Positions 55,184-63,770 of a stretch of DNA of 64,000 bases are shown one piece after another. The stretch is from Lachnospiraceae bacterium AD3010. GTDB lineage: Bacteria; Bacillota; Clostridia; Lachnospirales; Lachnospiraceae. The translations under genes were made by a program, and so were the position numbers. The DNA lies in NCBI GenBank assembly GCA_000622025.1, contig JHWU01000008.1, positions 124,001 to 188,000 on the forward strand. Reading direction: 5' to 3'. The notes under the pieces are model-generated. The model made no database searches. It was not told the origin of the DNA and saw nothing but the letters and a program-made list of their open reading frames with translations. Position 1 is the stretch's first letter. Every line of letters begins with the position of its first letter.

Positions 55184-55498
55184 ATGGCAATAATTAAACA
55201 ATTTGATAAACGTTCCGGTATCACTTATGTCTATGATTCCAAATCTTTCTACGACAAGGAGAAAAAATGCTCCCGTGCGAAACGCAGCCTTATCGGCAAG
55301 ATCGATCCCGATACCGGAGAGATCGTTCCAACCGATGGAAGAAACAAAGGTGCAAGATCCAAGCCCAAGACTCTTTCCCCGGATATCGACCTGGCTAAAC
55401 GTGTCCAGGAACTCGAAGACGAGAACCGTCAGCTCAGCCTTCAGATTGCAGCGTTGAAGAAAGAACTCGACCGCTTAAGAAGGCCATCCCGGAAATAA
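55184..55498 (+). CDS. IS66-associated accessory protein
   Basis: A 104-residue basic protein. The N-terminal half (IIKQFDKRSGITYVYDSKSF then KKCSRAKRSLIGKIDPDTGE) resembles small proteins that accompany IS66-type transposases and may bind DNA. Residues about 70-100 form a leucine-zipper-like coil (RVQELEDENRQLSLQIAALK). AGGAGGTG precedes ATG 55184. It ends 12 bp before the transposase start, where AAGGAG lies. Confidence 0.8.
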   Translation: MAIIKQFDKRSGITYVYDSKSFYDKEKKCSRAKRSLIGKIDPDTGEIVPTDGRNKGARSKPKTLSPDIDLAKRVQELEDENRQLSLQIAALKKELDRLRRPSRK

Positions 55499-55510
55499 GG
55501 AGCCGTAATC

Positions 55511-57115
55511 TTGACCCTAAAAGAAGCATACAATCTGCGCCGAAAAGAATTGATCTCTCTTCGCGCCGAAAACAAAAGGCTTCAGGAAAAGGCCTCCGGC
55601 CTTTTCACCACCGAAGAAAAGGAAGCCCTGGAACGTCATATCCGCCATCTCGAGCAGGTCATCAAGACCAAAGATCGGCAGTATGAATCGGCACGCGAGC
55701 ACTGGAGACTCACAGATGGCCGTTGCCGTGACATCGAGCAGGAAAACCTGGAACTAAAAGAGCGGGTATCGGACCTCACCAGAGAGAACGATCTTCTCCG
55801 CGCCCGGGCTGAAAAGGCCGAGGCCGAAGTCTGCATGCTTAACGGATCAAACCGGAAGCTGGAGAAAAGACTGAACACAAATTTTGAGAATTCCTCCCTT
55901 CCTTCTTCCGCTCTTCCTTTCCGCAAGAAAGTACCAAACAGTCGCAAGCCTACCGGAAAGAAACCCGGCGCACAGCCGGGACACAAGGCTCATACGGCTT
56001 CCCGCCTGACTCCGACAAAGGACCCCGTTCGCCTTCCCACCCCGAAGGAATTCGCCACCAATCCCGATATATACCCCACCGGCAGGTCCATCACCAAGCA
56101 GAAGATCGATATACAGATCCAGGTACAGGTACAGGATTTCATCGCCGACGAATTCAGGAACAAGGTCACCGGCGCAAGGCTTCACGCCCCTTTCCCTGAC
56201 GGGCTGGTAAATGAGGTTAATTATGGTCCGTCCATCAAGGCTTTTGCTTTTCTCCTCAATAACTATTACAATGTCTCGATCGCAAAGACCAGGCAGTGTA
56301 TCTCAGACCTCACAAGAGGCGTCGTCACTCTTTCTACTGGTTCCATATGCAATCTTTCTTCCGTCTTTTCTGCTGCCACGGAGAGTGAGAGGGCCAGGAT
56401 CTTTTCGCTGCTTACGCATGCAGACGTGCTGTACTCCGATGCTACAGTCAGCAACGTCAATGGTTCCCGCAAGGCGGTCATCCTTTGCACCGACAAAGAG
56501 CATGTATTATTCCAGCATATGGATCACAAAGGGCATGACGGTCTTTCAAAAACCCCAGTGAAGGATTTTACAGGCACCTTGGTACACGACCACGACAGAT
56601 CCTATTATTCCTATGGATCTGATCACCAGGAATGCCTGTCCCATGTTTTACGTTACCTTATCGGTGCATCTGAGAACGAATCCCATCTCACCTGGCATAA
56701 GCAGATGCACAGGCTTCTCCAGAAAATGATACATACCGCCAAGCGAAACAAGAATGGCATCCCAAAAGACAAGGCCAGGATACTCTCTGACAAATATGAG
56801 CTCCTCTTGCAGCTTGCATACGAAGAATACCTTAAGCATCCACCTGACAGAGAATATATGGATGGGTATAATCTCCAGAAAAGAATGCGAGATTTCAAGT
56901 CAGCCCATCTGTTCTTCCTTTCACATCCGGGAGTGGATTACACCAACAACATAAGCGAACGCGAATTACGCAAGTTCAAGAGAAAGCAGAAACAGGCCGT
57001 GGTGCTCCGCAGCGATTCAGGGGCACAGCATATTTGTGATGCCCTCACCATCATCGAAACCGCCCGTATGCAAAACAAAAACGTTTATGATGTTGTAGCC
57101 GCCTCCTTTCTCTGA
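55511..57115 (+). CDS. IS66-family transposase (TnpC-like)
   Basis: A 534-residue transposase. A long N-terminal coiled coil (about 10-120, ending KLEKRLNTNFENSSLPSS) is followed by KKPGAQPGHK, the usual IS66 basic motif. The DDE domain has LYSDATVSNVNG near 304, LVHDHDRSYYSYG then HQECLSHVLRYLIG near 358-385, and the C-terminal TNNISERELRKFKRKQKQAV near 477-496. TTG 55511 with AAGGAG about 9 bp upstream is the chosen start. The frame is intact. Confidence 0.93.
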   Translation: MTLKEAYNLRRKELISLRAENKRLQEKASGLFTTEEKEALERHIRHLEQVIKTKDRQYESAREHWRLTDGRCRDIEQENLELKERVSDLTRENDLLRARAEKAEAEVCMLNGSNRKLEKRLNTNFENSSLPSSALPFRKKVPNSRKPTGKKPGAQPGHKAHTASRLTPTKDPVRLPTPKEFATNPDIYPTGRSITKQKIDIQIQVQVQDFIADEFRNKVTGARLHAPFPDGLVNEVNYGPSIKAFAFLLNNYYNVSIAKTRQCISDLTRGVVTLSTGSICNLSSVFSAATESERARIFSLLTHADVLYSDATVSNVNGSRKAVILCTDKEHVLFQHMDHKGHDGLSKTPVKDFTGTLVHDHDRSYYSYGSDHQECLSHVLRYLIGASENESHLTWHKQMHRLLQKMIHTAKRNKNGIPKDKARILSDKYELLLQLAYEEYLKHPPDREYMDGYNLQKRMRDFKSAHLFFLSHPGVDYTNNISERELRKFKRKQKQAVVLRSDSGAQHICDALTIIETARMQNKNVYDVVAASFL

Positions 57116-57249
57116 ATGGGCTCTGATCAGACGCGTAAAAGTTTGTAAAATCTTCACAAACGAATCGCTCTAACTCAGATATTCACAATATTTGGCTGAC
57201 CAGTAAACAGTAACGTTCATTTCTCGGGTTAAAAATCGAGGGAGTTTTA

Positions 57250-57384
57250 TTGGACTTCAAAACATTTAAGATCAGGTTGAACGAACAAAATATTTGGGGT
57301 ATGCGTCGGGATATTAAAACAGGATATTTAGGCTTCGAACAGATATTCGAAAAAACTATTGACAAGGGAACAGTTGTTCGATAA
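57250..57384 (+). CDS. Possible 44-residue small protein overlapping the SOS promoter
   Basis: TTG 57250 has GAGGGAG 5 bp upstream and opens a frame reading MDFKTFKIRLNEQNIWGMRR.., ending with TAA at 57382-57384. Two LexA-type boxes and the -35/-10 elements of the next promoter lie within its 3' part, which is unusual for coding DNA. It may be the N-terminus of a gene cut by rearrangement, or spurious. Confidence 0.3.
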   Translation: MDFKTFKIRLNEQNIWGMRRDIKTGYLGFEQIFEKTIDKGTVVR

Positions 57385-57408
57385 AATACAGTCATCGAAC
57401 AGATGTTC
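57337..57408 (+). promoter_or_regulatory. SOS promoter with three LexA-type boxes
   Basis: TTGACA at 57359-57364, 17-bp spacer, TAAAAT at 57382-57387. GAAC-N4-GTTC boxes at 57368-57379 (inside the spacer) and 57397-57408 (at the start of the transcript) match the Gram-positive LexA consensus exactly; 57337-57348 (GAACAGATATTC) is one base off. Confidence 0.85.
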
Positions 57409-57508
57409 TGAATTGCCGGACCCGGGGACTAAAACGTATATAGCTTTAGATGATCGAATTAAGATACCGATATTCACGGAAAAGGCAGAAAGGCAGACAG
57501 GCAGGACT

Positions 57509-57955
57509 ATGGAAGGCATCATCAGAAATAATATCAACATAGAAAACGTAGGATATTCAGATAACTTCGATGAAACGGGAAGAACTTATAATTTAATGAA
57601 AAATGACCGCATTTGCAGAATAAAGAAGCATCGGAGGATAAAGGGACAGCGCAGGGCGAAAAGACTGGCAGCACGGTTTATAACCGTTCTCTCTCTGCTG
57701 CTCATATTGCTGACCCTGCTTGGGAGCATCAGCTCCTTCGCTGATTCCTCATCCTCCGATTCTATAAAAGAGAAGCACTACAGCAGCATAATGATCTATC
57801 CCGGTGACAGCCTTGATTCTCTGGCAGAAAAATACCTGTGCCCCGAACAGAACGATAGAGAAAGGCTTAAGAATGAAATTGCCTCCATAAACCACCTGTC
57901 TGCGGAATCGGCATTGACCGCAGGAAATCATATCATTGTACCTGTGTATGAGTAA
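57509..57955 (+). CDS. SOS-controlled LysM membrane protein, YneA-like division inhibitor candidate
   Basis: A 148-residue protein from ATG 57509; ATG 57596 (118 residues, closer to YneA length) is an alternative. A strongly basic segment (RIKKHRRIKGQRRAKRLAAR) precedes one membrane helix (FITVLSLLLILLTLLGSISS), then an extracellular LysM domain: IMIYPGDSLDSLAEKYL..INHLSAESALTAGNHIIVPV. The architecture (short, one helix, C-terminal LysM, LexA boxes) matches Bacillus YneA, which halts division during DNA damage. lexA is not in the window; the IS66 insertion lies directly upstream. Confidence 0.8.
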   Translation: MEGIIRNNINIENVGYSDNFDETGRTYNLMKNDRICRIKKHRRIKGQRRAKRLAARFITVLSLLLILLTLLGSISSFADSSSSDSIKEKHYSSIMIYPGDSLDSLAEKYLCPEQNDRERLKNEIASINHLSAESALTAGNHIIVPVYE

Positions 57956-57971
57956 AAATATCCGGATTTAA

Positions 57972-58049
57972 GTGCCCGGCTTAGGAGCTGTTCATAAAAC
58001 AGATTCTTTGTGGGATCGTTGCAAAAAAACAGTTGGTAAGCCGGGACAC
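57972..58049. repeat. 78-bp inverted repeat after the LysM gene
   Basis: The left arm GTGCCCGGCTTAGGAGCTGTT and the complement of the right arm, GTGTCCCGGCTTACCAACTG.., match over about 22 bp. It may terminate the LysM gene. The dispersed palindrome follows at 58070. Confidence 0.65.
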
Positions 58050-58069
58050 ATATGAAGCAATTGTGGAAA

Positions 58070-58125
58070 GATCCTTCGTCGCTGTCGCTCCTCAGGATGA
58101 CAAGGAGGCTGGTACTCAGGATGAC
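58070..58125 (+). repeat. Dispersed palindrome with a third apex variant, plus partial duplication
   Basis: GATCCTTCGTCGCTGTCGCTC then CTCAGGATGACA keeps the ATCCT/AGGAT stem and TC/TC flanks but has a longer apex. CTCAGGATGACAA recurs at about 58113, so the tail is duplicated here too. Confidence 0.8.
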
Positions 58126-58128
58126 AAC

Positions 58129-60777
58129 TCACTGAAGCATACCGCCAAGCACCTTTTCCGCTTTGTTCAAAGCATCCGGGATACCGGCAGCGTTCTTTCC
58201 GCCGGCCTGGGCCATATTGGGACGTCCGCCGCCGCCTCCTCCAACAAGAGGAGCGATCTCCTTAATGAGATTTCCTGCATGGGCACCCTTCCCTATGGCG
58301 CCTTCGGTTGCAGCAACAACAATATTAGCCTTGCCGCCACAGTCGGACAGGAGCACGATCACAGCCGCATCCTTTCCGGCTTTAAGCTTATCAGAAAGGT
58401 CACGGAGCCCATTCATATCAACATCCTTAATGGCAGCCGACAGAAGCTTCACTCCCTTAATATCCTTTTCCGCAACATCCCCAAGAGCCTCGCTGTTTGC
58501 CTTGCTCTTCAGGGACTCATTTTCACTTTTAACTGCCTTCAATTCATCCTGCAGCTTCTTAATATGCTCAGAGAGATCGGCCGGAGTGGTCTTAAGAAGT
58601 GCCGCGGCATTAAAGAGCTTTTCCTCCTCATCGCGGTAATAAGTTCTCGCATTGTCACCTGTCAGAGCCTCTATCCTTCTTATTCCGGCAGCTACTCCGC
58701 TTTCGGAAAGTATCTTAAAGATACCGACATGACTTGTATTTGAAACATGGGTTCCACCGCAGAGCTCGACAGAGAAATCTCCCATTTTAACGACTCTTAC
58801 GATATCGCCGTATTTTTCACCGAAAAGTGCCATAGCTCCGGTCTTCTTAGCCTCCTCCATGGTCATTTCCTCAGTAACAACAGGAAGTGCTTCAGCGATC
58901 TTCTGGTTTACAAGCTCCTCAACCTTATTAAGCTCATCCTTTGTAAGAGCCTTGTCGTGGGTAAAGTCAAACCTGGTCTTATCCGTATCCTGATAGGATC
59001 CTGCCTGCTCCACATGCTCACCGACAACCTCCCTAAGAGCCTTCTGAAGAAGGTGTGTAGCCGAATGGTTCCTGCAGGTACGGGCACGCTCGGTACGGTC
59101 AACCTGAAGTGTCACATTGTCTCCTGTCTTAAAGGAGCCCTTTCTGACCTCTCCTATATGAACGATACGGTTTCCAGAATGAACTGTCTCGGAAACAAAG
59201 AATTCAGCAGATCCGTTAACGGTGATAACACCCCTGTCTCCTACCTGACCTCCCATGGTTCCGTAGAAGGGTGTTTTATCAGTTACGATACTGCCCTTAT
59301 CCCCTTCATTCAGGATATCGCAAAGCTCTGAACCCTTTGCAAGAGCAATGATCTTCCCGCTATCCTCTGTATTTCCGTATCCGCTGAACTCTGATGAATA
59401 AGACGGATCCAGGGAATCGAATACCCCTGAAGCAGCTTCAAGGTCAGCAGAGAAATTCTGGCTTTCACGAGCCTTCTTTTTCTGCTCCTCCATTCCTGCA
59501 TTAAAGCCCTGTTCATCAACTGTAAGACCCTCTTCTCCGGCAAGCTCAATTGTAAGCTCCAGAGGGAAGCCGTAGGTATCATAAAGGAAGAAGGCATCAG
59601 CGCCGTCAAGAACTGTCTTCTTTTCAGCCTTTGCTTTATCAAGGATCTTCTTAAATTCCTTCATACCGTTTTCAAGGGTACTCTCAAACCTTGTGATCTC
59701 CTTTTCAAGCTCTGAAATCACGAATTTACGGTTGGAAACAAGGTTAGGATAGCTTTCGGAATAGATCTTATCGATAAAGATCTCCGCAATCTCAAGTATC
59801 TTCTCCTTAGAAAGACCGAGTGTCCTCGCGTGTCTCACAGCACGGCGGATAAGACGCCTTAATATATAGCCTGCTCCGGTATTTGAGGGAGTAAGCTTCG
59901 CTTCGTCACCTATAAGCATAACCGAAGTACGGATGTGGTCAGCAAGGATACGCATCGAACGGGTCTCTTTTTCGTCAGCATTGTATTTCCCGCCTGTTTC
60001 CTTTTCGATATAGCTTATTACCGGACTGAATACATCGACCTGATAAACATCACGGCTGCCATTAAGAAAGGCAAGTATCCTTTCGAGTCCCCAGCCTGTA
60101 TCAACGTTCTTCTGCTTTAAGGGCGTAAGTGTCCCGTCCTGATGCTTTTCATACTGCATGAAAACATCATTACCGAGCTCAGTATATTTGCCGCAGTCAC
60201 AGCCGGGGCCGCAGTCGGGACCGCAGTCCGGCTTATCCTCGATATAGAACATCTCGCTGTCGGGACCGCAGGGACCGTACTCTAAGCCCCACCAGTTGTC
60301 CTTAGCAGGAAGGTAATAGATATTCTCCTTCTTGAAGCCCGAAGCTATGCGGTACTCTGCCCCCTCTTCATCCCGGGGAGCGTTCTCATCCCCTGCAAAT
60401 ACTGTAGCTGCAAGATGGTCAGCATCAAAGCCGAAGACCTCGGTTAAGAGCTCATAGCTCCATTTGCAGCGTTCCTCCTTGAAATAATCACCGAGACTCC
60501 AGCTTCCAAGCATTTCAAAGAAGGTAACGTGGCTCTTGTCACCAACAGAGTCGATATCGTTTGTACGGACACAGCCCTGGACGTTGCAGAGCCTTGTGCC
60601 CTTCGGGTGCTTTTTCCCGAGGAGGTATGGCATAAGTGGCTGCATCCCGGCCACATTGAACATTACTCCCGTGGAGCCGTCACTTACTAAGGACACTGCA
60701 CCGCAGTCCACATGTCCCCTGTCAATATAAAACTGCTTCCAGGTATTGCGAAGCTCATTTGCTGTATACTGTTTCAT
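58129..60777 (-). CDS. alaS: Alanyl-tRNA synthetase
   Basis: An 882-residue class II synthetase. The N-terminal aminoacylation domain opens TANELRNTWKQFYIDRGH and includes GSWSLGDYFKEE. A Cys-rich insert (CGPDCGPGCDCGKYTELGN near 189-207) is typical of clostridial AlaRS. The editing domain has HSATH near 571-575 and CGGTH near 672-676, the zinc ligands. A DHHA1 C-terminal domain with AQAGGKNAAGIPDAL ends the protein. It lies 58 bp downstream of glyS on the same strand, with no T-box leader, so it is probably co-transcribed. Confidence 0.97.
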   Translation of the reverse strand: MKQYTANELRNTWKQFYIDRGHVDCGAVSLVSDGSTGVMFNVAGMQPLMPYLLGKKHPKGTRLCNVQGCVRTNDIDSVGDKSHVTFFEMLGSWSLGDYFKEERCKWSYELLTEVFGFDADHLAATVFAGDENAPRDEEGAEYRIASGFKKENIYYLPAKDNWWGLEYGPCGPDSEMFYIEDKPDCGPDCGPGCDCGKYTELGNDVFMQYEKHQDGTLTPLKQKNVDTGWGLERILAFLNGSRDVYQVDVFSPVISYIEKETGGKYNADEKETRSMRILADHIRTSVMLIGDEAKLTPSNTGAGYILRRLIRRAVRHARTLGLSKEKILEIAEIFIDKIYSESYPNLVSNRKFVISELEKEITRFESTLENGMKEFKKILDKAKAEKKTVLDGADAFFLYDTYGFPLELTIELAGEEGLTVDEQGFNAGMEEQKKKARESQNFSADLEAASGVFDSLDPSYSSEFSGYGNTEDSGKIIALAKGSELCDILNEGDKGSIVTDKTPFYGTMGGQVGDRGVITVNGSAEFFVSETVHSGNRIVHIGEVRKGSFKTGDNVTLQVDRTERARTCRNHSATHLLQKALREVVGEHVEQAGSYQDTDKTRFDFTHDKALTKDELNKVEELVNQKIAEALPVVTEEMTMEEAKKTGAMALFGEKYGDIVRVVKMGDFSVELCGGTHVSNTSHVGIFKILSESGVAAGIRRIEALTGDNARTYYRDEEEKLFNAAALLKTTPADLSEHIKKLQDELKAVKSENESLKSKANSEALGDVAEKDIKGVKLLSAAIKDVDMNGLRDLSDKLKAGKDAAVIVLLSDCGGKANIVVAATEGAIGKGAHAGNLIKEIAPLVGGGGGGRPNMAQAGGKNAAGIPDALNKAEKVLGGMLQ

Positions 60778-60806
60778 AAACTACTGCCTTTCATAATAAT
60801 ATGTAT

Positions 60807-60835
60807 CTATTCAGAACTCTCCGGATCCTGAATAG
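60807..60835. repeat. Hairpin between glyS and alaS (CTATTCAG / CTGAATAG)
   Basis: Perfect 8-bp arms with a 13-base loop directly after the glyS stop, without a T-run. It could trim or attenuate read-through into alaS. Confidence 0.5.
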
Positions 60836-62227
60836 TTAAATAAAAATAAACTTATCTCTGAAATAATCCTTTAAATCTGCAATTTTTACTCTTTCCTGGG
60901 ACATAGAATCACGGTCTCGGACAGTTACTGAATTATCGGTCTCGGAGTCAAAATCGTAGGTTATGCAATAAGGGGTTCCGATCTCGTCCTGCCTCCTGTA
61001 GCGCTTTCCGATGGCGCCGCGGTCGTCAAACTCACAGTTCCAGTATTTGCTTAATTCATCATAGATCTTCTCGGCACCCTCATTAAGCTTCTTACTAAGG
61101 GGGAAGACACCGATCTTTACCGGTGCCAGAGCCGGATGGAAGTGCATCACATTCCTTATGTCTCCGCCCTCAAGTTCCTCCTCGTCATAGGCGTCACAGA
61201 GGATGGCAAGTACCATTCTCTCCACACCAAGCGAGGGCTCTATGCAGTAGGGAACATACCTTTCATTCTTTGTGTCATCAAAATAGCTCATATCCTCGCC
61301 TGAGGTATTCTGATGCTGCGTAAGGTCATAGTCCGTCCTGTCCGCAACTCCCCAGAGCTCTCCCCAGCCGAAGGGGAAGAGGAATTCAAAGTCGGTTGTG
61401 GCCCTTGAATAGAAAGCAAGCTCCGCAGGGTCGTGGTCACGGGTCCTTAAGTTTTCGGGAGTAAGACCAAGATCCAGAAGGAACTGATGGCAGTACTCCT
61501 TCCAGTATTTGAACCATTCAAGATCTGTTCCCGGCTCGCAGAAGAATTCGAGCTCCATCTGCTCAAACTCACGTACGCGGAAGATAAAGTTTCCTGGGGT
61601 GATCTCGTTTCTGAAGGACTTTCCTATCTGACCTATGCCGAAGGGGATCTTCTTCCGGCTGGTACGCTGCACATTCTTAAAGTTTACGAAGATACCCTGT
61701 GCAGTCTCGGGACGGAGATACACCGTATTCTTTGAATCCTCGGTAACGCCCTGGAAGGTCTTGAACATAAGATTGAACTGACGGATATCGGTAAAATTAT
61801 GCTTACCGCAGGTAGGACAGGGAATACCGTTTTTCCTTATAAAGTCCATCATTTCGTCATTCGACCAGCCGTCAACGGAGGAATCCAGGGTAACACCGTT
61901 CTCCTTACTCCAGTCCTCTATGATCTTATCCGCACGGAAGCGTTCATGGCATTCCCTGCAGTCAATAAGCGGATCGGAGAAGCTCTTTATATGCCCTGAA
62001 GCCACATAGGTCTGTGTATTCATAAGGATCGCACAGTCAACGCCCACATTATATTTATTTCCGTTCACAAATCTCTGCCACCAGGCCTTTTTTATATTAT
62101 TTTTCAGCTCAACGCCGAGGTTTCCATAGTCCCAGGTATTGGCGAGACCTCCGTAGATCTCACTGCCGGGATAGATAAAGCCCCTGCCCTTACAGACATT
62201 TACGATCTTGTCCATTGTTTTTTCCAT
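60836..62227 (-). CDS. glyS: Glycyl-tRNA synthetase, dimeric (alpha2) type
   Basis: A 463-residue single-chain class II GlyRS of the eukaryote/archaea-like type common in Gram-positives. [20 protein letters not shown] begins the catalytic domain; motif 2 lies around [20 protein letters not shown], motif 3 in [14 protein letters not shown], and the anticodon-binding domain at the C-terminus ([20 protein letters not shown]). [11 protein letters not shown] near 136 is an extra cysteine pair. GGAGAG precedes the ATG. No T-box sequence is seen upstream; the dispersed-repeat array starts 28 bp away. Confidence 0.97.
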   Translation of the reverse strand: MEKTMDKIVNVCKGRGFIYPGSEIYGGLANTWDYGNLGVELKNNIKKAWWQRFVNGNKYNVGVDCAILMNTQTYVASGHIKSFSDPLIDCRECHERFRADKIIEDWSKENGVTLDSSVDGWSNDEMMDFIRKNGIPCPTCGKHNFTDIRQFNLMFKTFQGVTEDSKNTVYLRPETAQGIFVNFKNVQRTSRKKIPFGIGQIGKSFRNEITPGNFIFRVREFEQMELEFFCEPGTDLEWFKYWKEYCHQFLLDLGLTPENLRTRDHDPAELAFYSRATTDFEFLFPFGWGELWGVADRTDYDLTQHQNTSGEDMSYFDDTKNERYVPYCIEPSLGVERMVLAILCDAYDEEELEGGDIRNVMHFHPALAPVKIGVFPLSKKLNEGAEKIYDELSKYWNCEFDDRGAIGKRYRRQDEIGTPYCITYDFDSETDNSVTVRDRDSMSQERVKIADLKDYFRDKFIFI

Positions 62228-62255
62228 ACTGCTCTCCTTTTTGTATTTTTTGTAA

Positions 62256-62340
62256 GATCCTTCGCTTCGCTCAGGATGACACTTTAGTTCCTTCGCTTCG
62301 CTCAGGATGACACTTTGGTTCCTTCGCTTCGCTCAGGAAA
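62256..62340 (+). repeat. 31-bp tandem array of the dispersed palindrome (2.7 copies)
   Basis: Units begin TCCTTCGCTTCGCTCAGGAT at 62258, 62289 and 62320, separated by exactly 31 bp, with linker GACACTTTAGT or GACACTTTGGT. Here the whole palindrome is amplified, unlike at 10.7 and 22.6 kb, where only its tail is. Confidence 0.95.
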
Positions 62341-62349
62341 ACATTGAGA

Positions 62350-63045
62350 CTATTTATAAATGATAATACTGTTGATGCCGGCCTTTTTTACCTCAGCTGT
62401 CTTTTTACCGGTCTTTACCACATTTCTTGAAATATACTGGATATTCTTCGGAAGTGCAATAACAGTATCGTCATTCAGCATGACATAATTTCCTTTGATC
62501 TTATCCATGGAATCCAGCGTAAGAACCTGGTTTTTGTCATCAGCCAGGGTGAAACCGGTTATATCAAGCTCGGAGGCCTTACCGGTCTCAAAGACCTTTT
62601 CATTGTAGGCGGCATAGTCTTCGGCAGATTTATAGTAGATCACGGCTCTGGCGAGACCATCCCTGACCTCCAGTGATTTCAAAACGATCCTTTCATCTCC
62701 GGAAGCATTGTAGGCAGCGATGGTGGAATTAACCATTTCCTTAAGCTCTTCGGGATCATACTCTGAGGTGTCAAAATCCTCCACACTCTTCTCCGTAAGC
62801 GAGCCATCCTTATTAAGATCTATGACATTATGGGCATTGGAGGAATCTACTTCCGCTTCCTCCCCGGTACTGCCGCCTATCGGAAGAACGTTCTTCACAG
62901 CTCCGAACAGCCTGGTCACAAGAAAAATCACAGCAACAAGGGCGGCTATAGCCAGAAGAAATGCAAGAGTTCTTGCAATATATGCTTTTACACGCCTGGC
63001 CTTCTGTCTCTTAGACTGACGCCTGACTTTTCTCCTCTTTGCCAT
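62350..63045 (-). CDS. Membrane-anchored protein with basic N-terminus, function unknown
   Basis: A 231-residue protein. The first 24 residues are strikingly basic (MAKRRKVRRQSKRQKARRVK). One membrane helix (about 29-50, FLLAIAALVAVIFLVTRLF) leads to an acidic extracellular linker and a beta-rich domain ending AGINSIIIYK. I do not recognise the family. ATG 63045 is listed; in-frame TTG at 63051 has better spacing to GGAG (6 bp) and would add two residues. It follows recO on the same strand after a gap of about 35 bp. Confidence 0.75.
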   Translation of the reverse strand: MAKRRKVRRQSKRQKARRVKAYIARTLAFLLAIAALVAVIFLVTRLFGAVKNVLPIGGSTGEEAEVDSSNAHNVIDLNKDGSLTEKSVEDFDTSEYDPEELKEMVNSTIAAYNASGDERIVLKSLEVRDGLARAVIYYKSAEDYAAYNEKVFETGKASELDITGFTLADDKNQVLTLDSMDKIKGNYVMLNDDTVIALPKNIQYISRNVVKTGKKTAEVKKAGINSIIIYK

Positions 63046-63080
63046 CTGCAACAAAAGCTCCGTTTTTTTCTAAATTCCCA

Positions 63081-63770
63081 TTATACTTCTCCCCTACTTA
63101 AAAGTAAAGAAACCGGCGGATGTGCTGTCACCGCATTCAGGATCTTAAGGCTCGAAAACTCCTTATGGACAGTATTTCTCACAAAATATGACGAAAGAGC
63201 CGTTAATTCGGAGAGGATCTCATCATTGACATTAAAGGTAAAGACCCGGGAGCAGGGACTGTCCTTAATATGATTTAAGGCATGCAGGGTTCCCGGTAGA
63301 AGGGTCCCGAAACCTTCGGGAGGCGGAAGTTCGCCTTCAACAGAGATTATCTTTATCTCAAATACAGAGCGTACAAGGCTGTTATTGAAATCATCCCGTA
63401 ATAAAGCAAGAAGTGATGAATAGATGAGGGAAAGGAGCGGCAGATCCTCCACGTTTTCCCTGGAGTAATAGTCGGCAAATTCCAGAAAATAACTGCCGAG
63501 ATAAAAGGCATCCAGATCTGAACGGATCTCCTCAAAGTAATTATCGATCTCCGTTTCCCTTAAATTATAGGCAGTTTTTCCCTCAGTCACCCCGAAGGTC
63601 CCAAAAGCAAAGGGCTCGGTGGAAGCCATAAGACGGTTTCCGGGGCGTTTAACGGATCTGGCAAAAACAGTGATCTTGCCGCGCTCTGCCGTAAGAACCG
63701 TAAGGCGTCTGTCAAACTCTGAATGATCGGCGCTTTTTAATACCACGCCGTGAAGCTTAAGGACCTCCAT
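63081..63770 (-). CDS. recO: DNA repair protein RecO
   Basis: A 229-residue RecF-pathway mediator that helps load RecA and anneal strands. The N-terminal OB fold contains HGVVLKSADHSEFDRRLTVL then RGKITVFARSVKRPGNRL (residues 6-46). A helical C-terminal region follows, with YLGSYFLEFADYY. It is slightly short (usually about 240-250), and the C-terminal zinc cysteines found in some Firmicute RecO proteins are absent. Its ATG shares a base with the era stop, forming an era-recO pair. Confidence 0.93.
   Translation of the reverse strand: MEVLKLHGVVLKSADHSEFDRRLTVLTAERGKITVFARSVKRPGNRLMASTEPFAFGTFGVTEGKTAYNLRETEIDNYFEEIRSDLDAFYLGSYFLEFADYYSRENVEDLPLLSLIYSSLLALLRDDFNNSLVRSVFEIKIISVEGELPPPEGFGTLLPGTLHALNHIKDSPCSRVFTFNVNDEILSELTALSSYFVRNTVHKEFSSLKILNAVTAHPPVSLLLSRGEV

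Larger units (their letters stand above)
55014..57222. mobile_element. IS66-family insertion sequence with perfect 8-bp target duplication
   Basis: The element spans 55022-57214 (2193 bp). Terminal inverted repeats of about 25 bp: left GTTACTGTTCACTGGTAAGC and complement of right GTTACTGTTTACTGGTCAGC, both continuing CAAAT. The flanks 55014-55021 and 57215-57222 are both GTTCATTT, the 8-bp duplication expected for IS66. It encodes a 104-residue accessory protein and a TnpC-type transposase, but no TnpA or TnpB. The perfect duplication and intact genes point to recent insertion. Confidence 0.93.

Noticed and set aside
58033-59331. Plus-strand frames of 236, 158 and 194 codons opposite alaS
   Set aside because: Shadow frames of a well-conserved synthetase gene.
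62228-62349. T-box leader upstream of glyS/alaS
   Set aside because: The 122-bp gap holds only the repeat array; no AGGGTGGNACCGCG-type T-box sequence is present.
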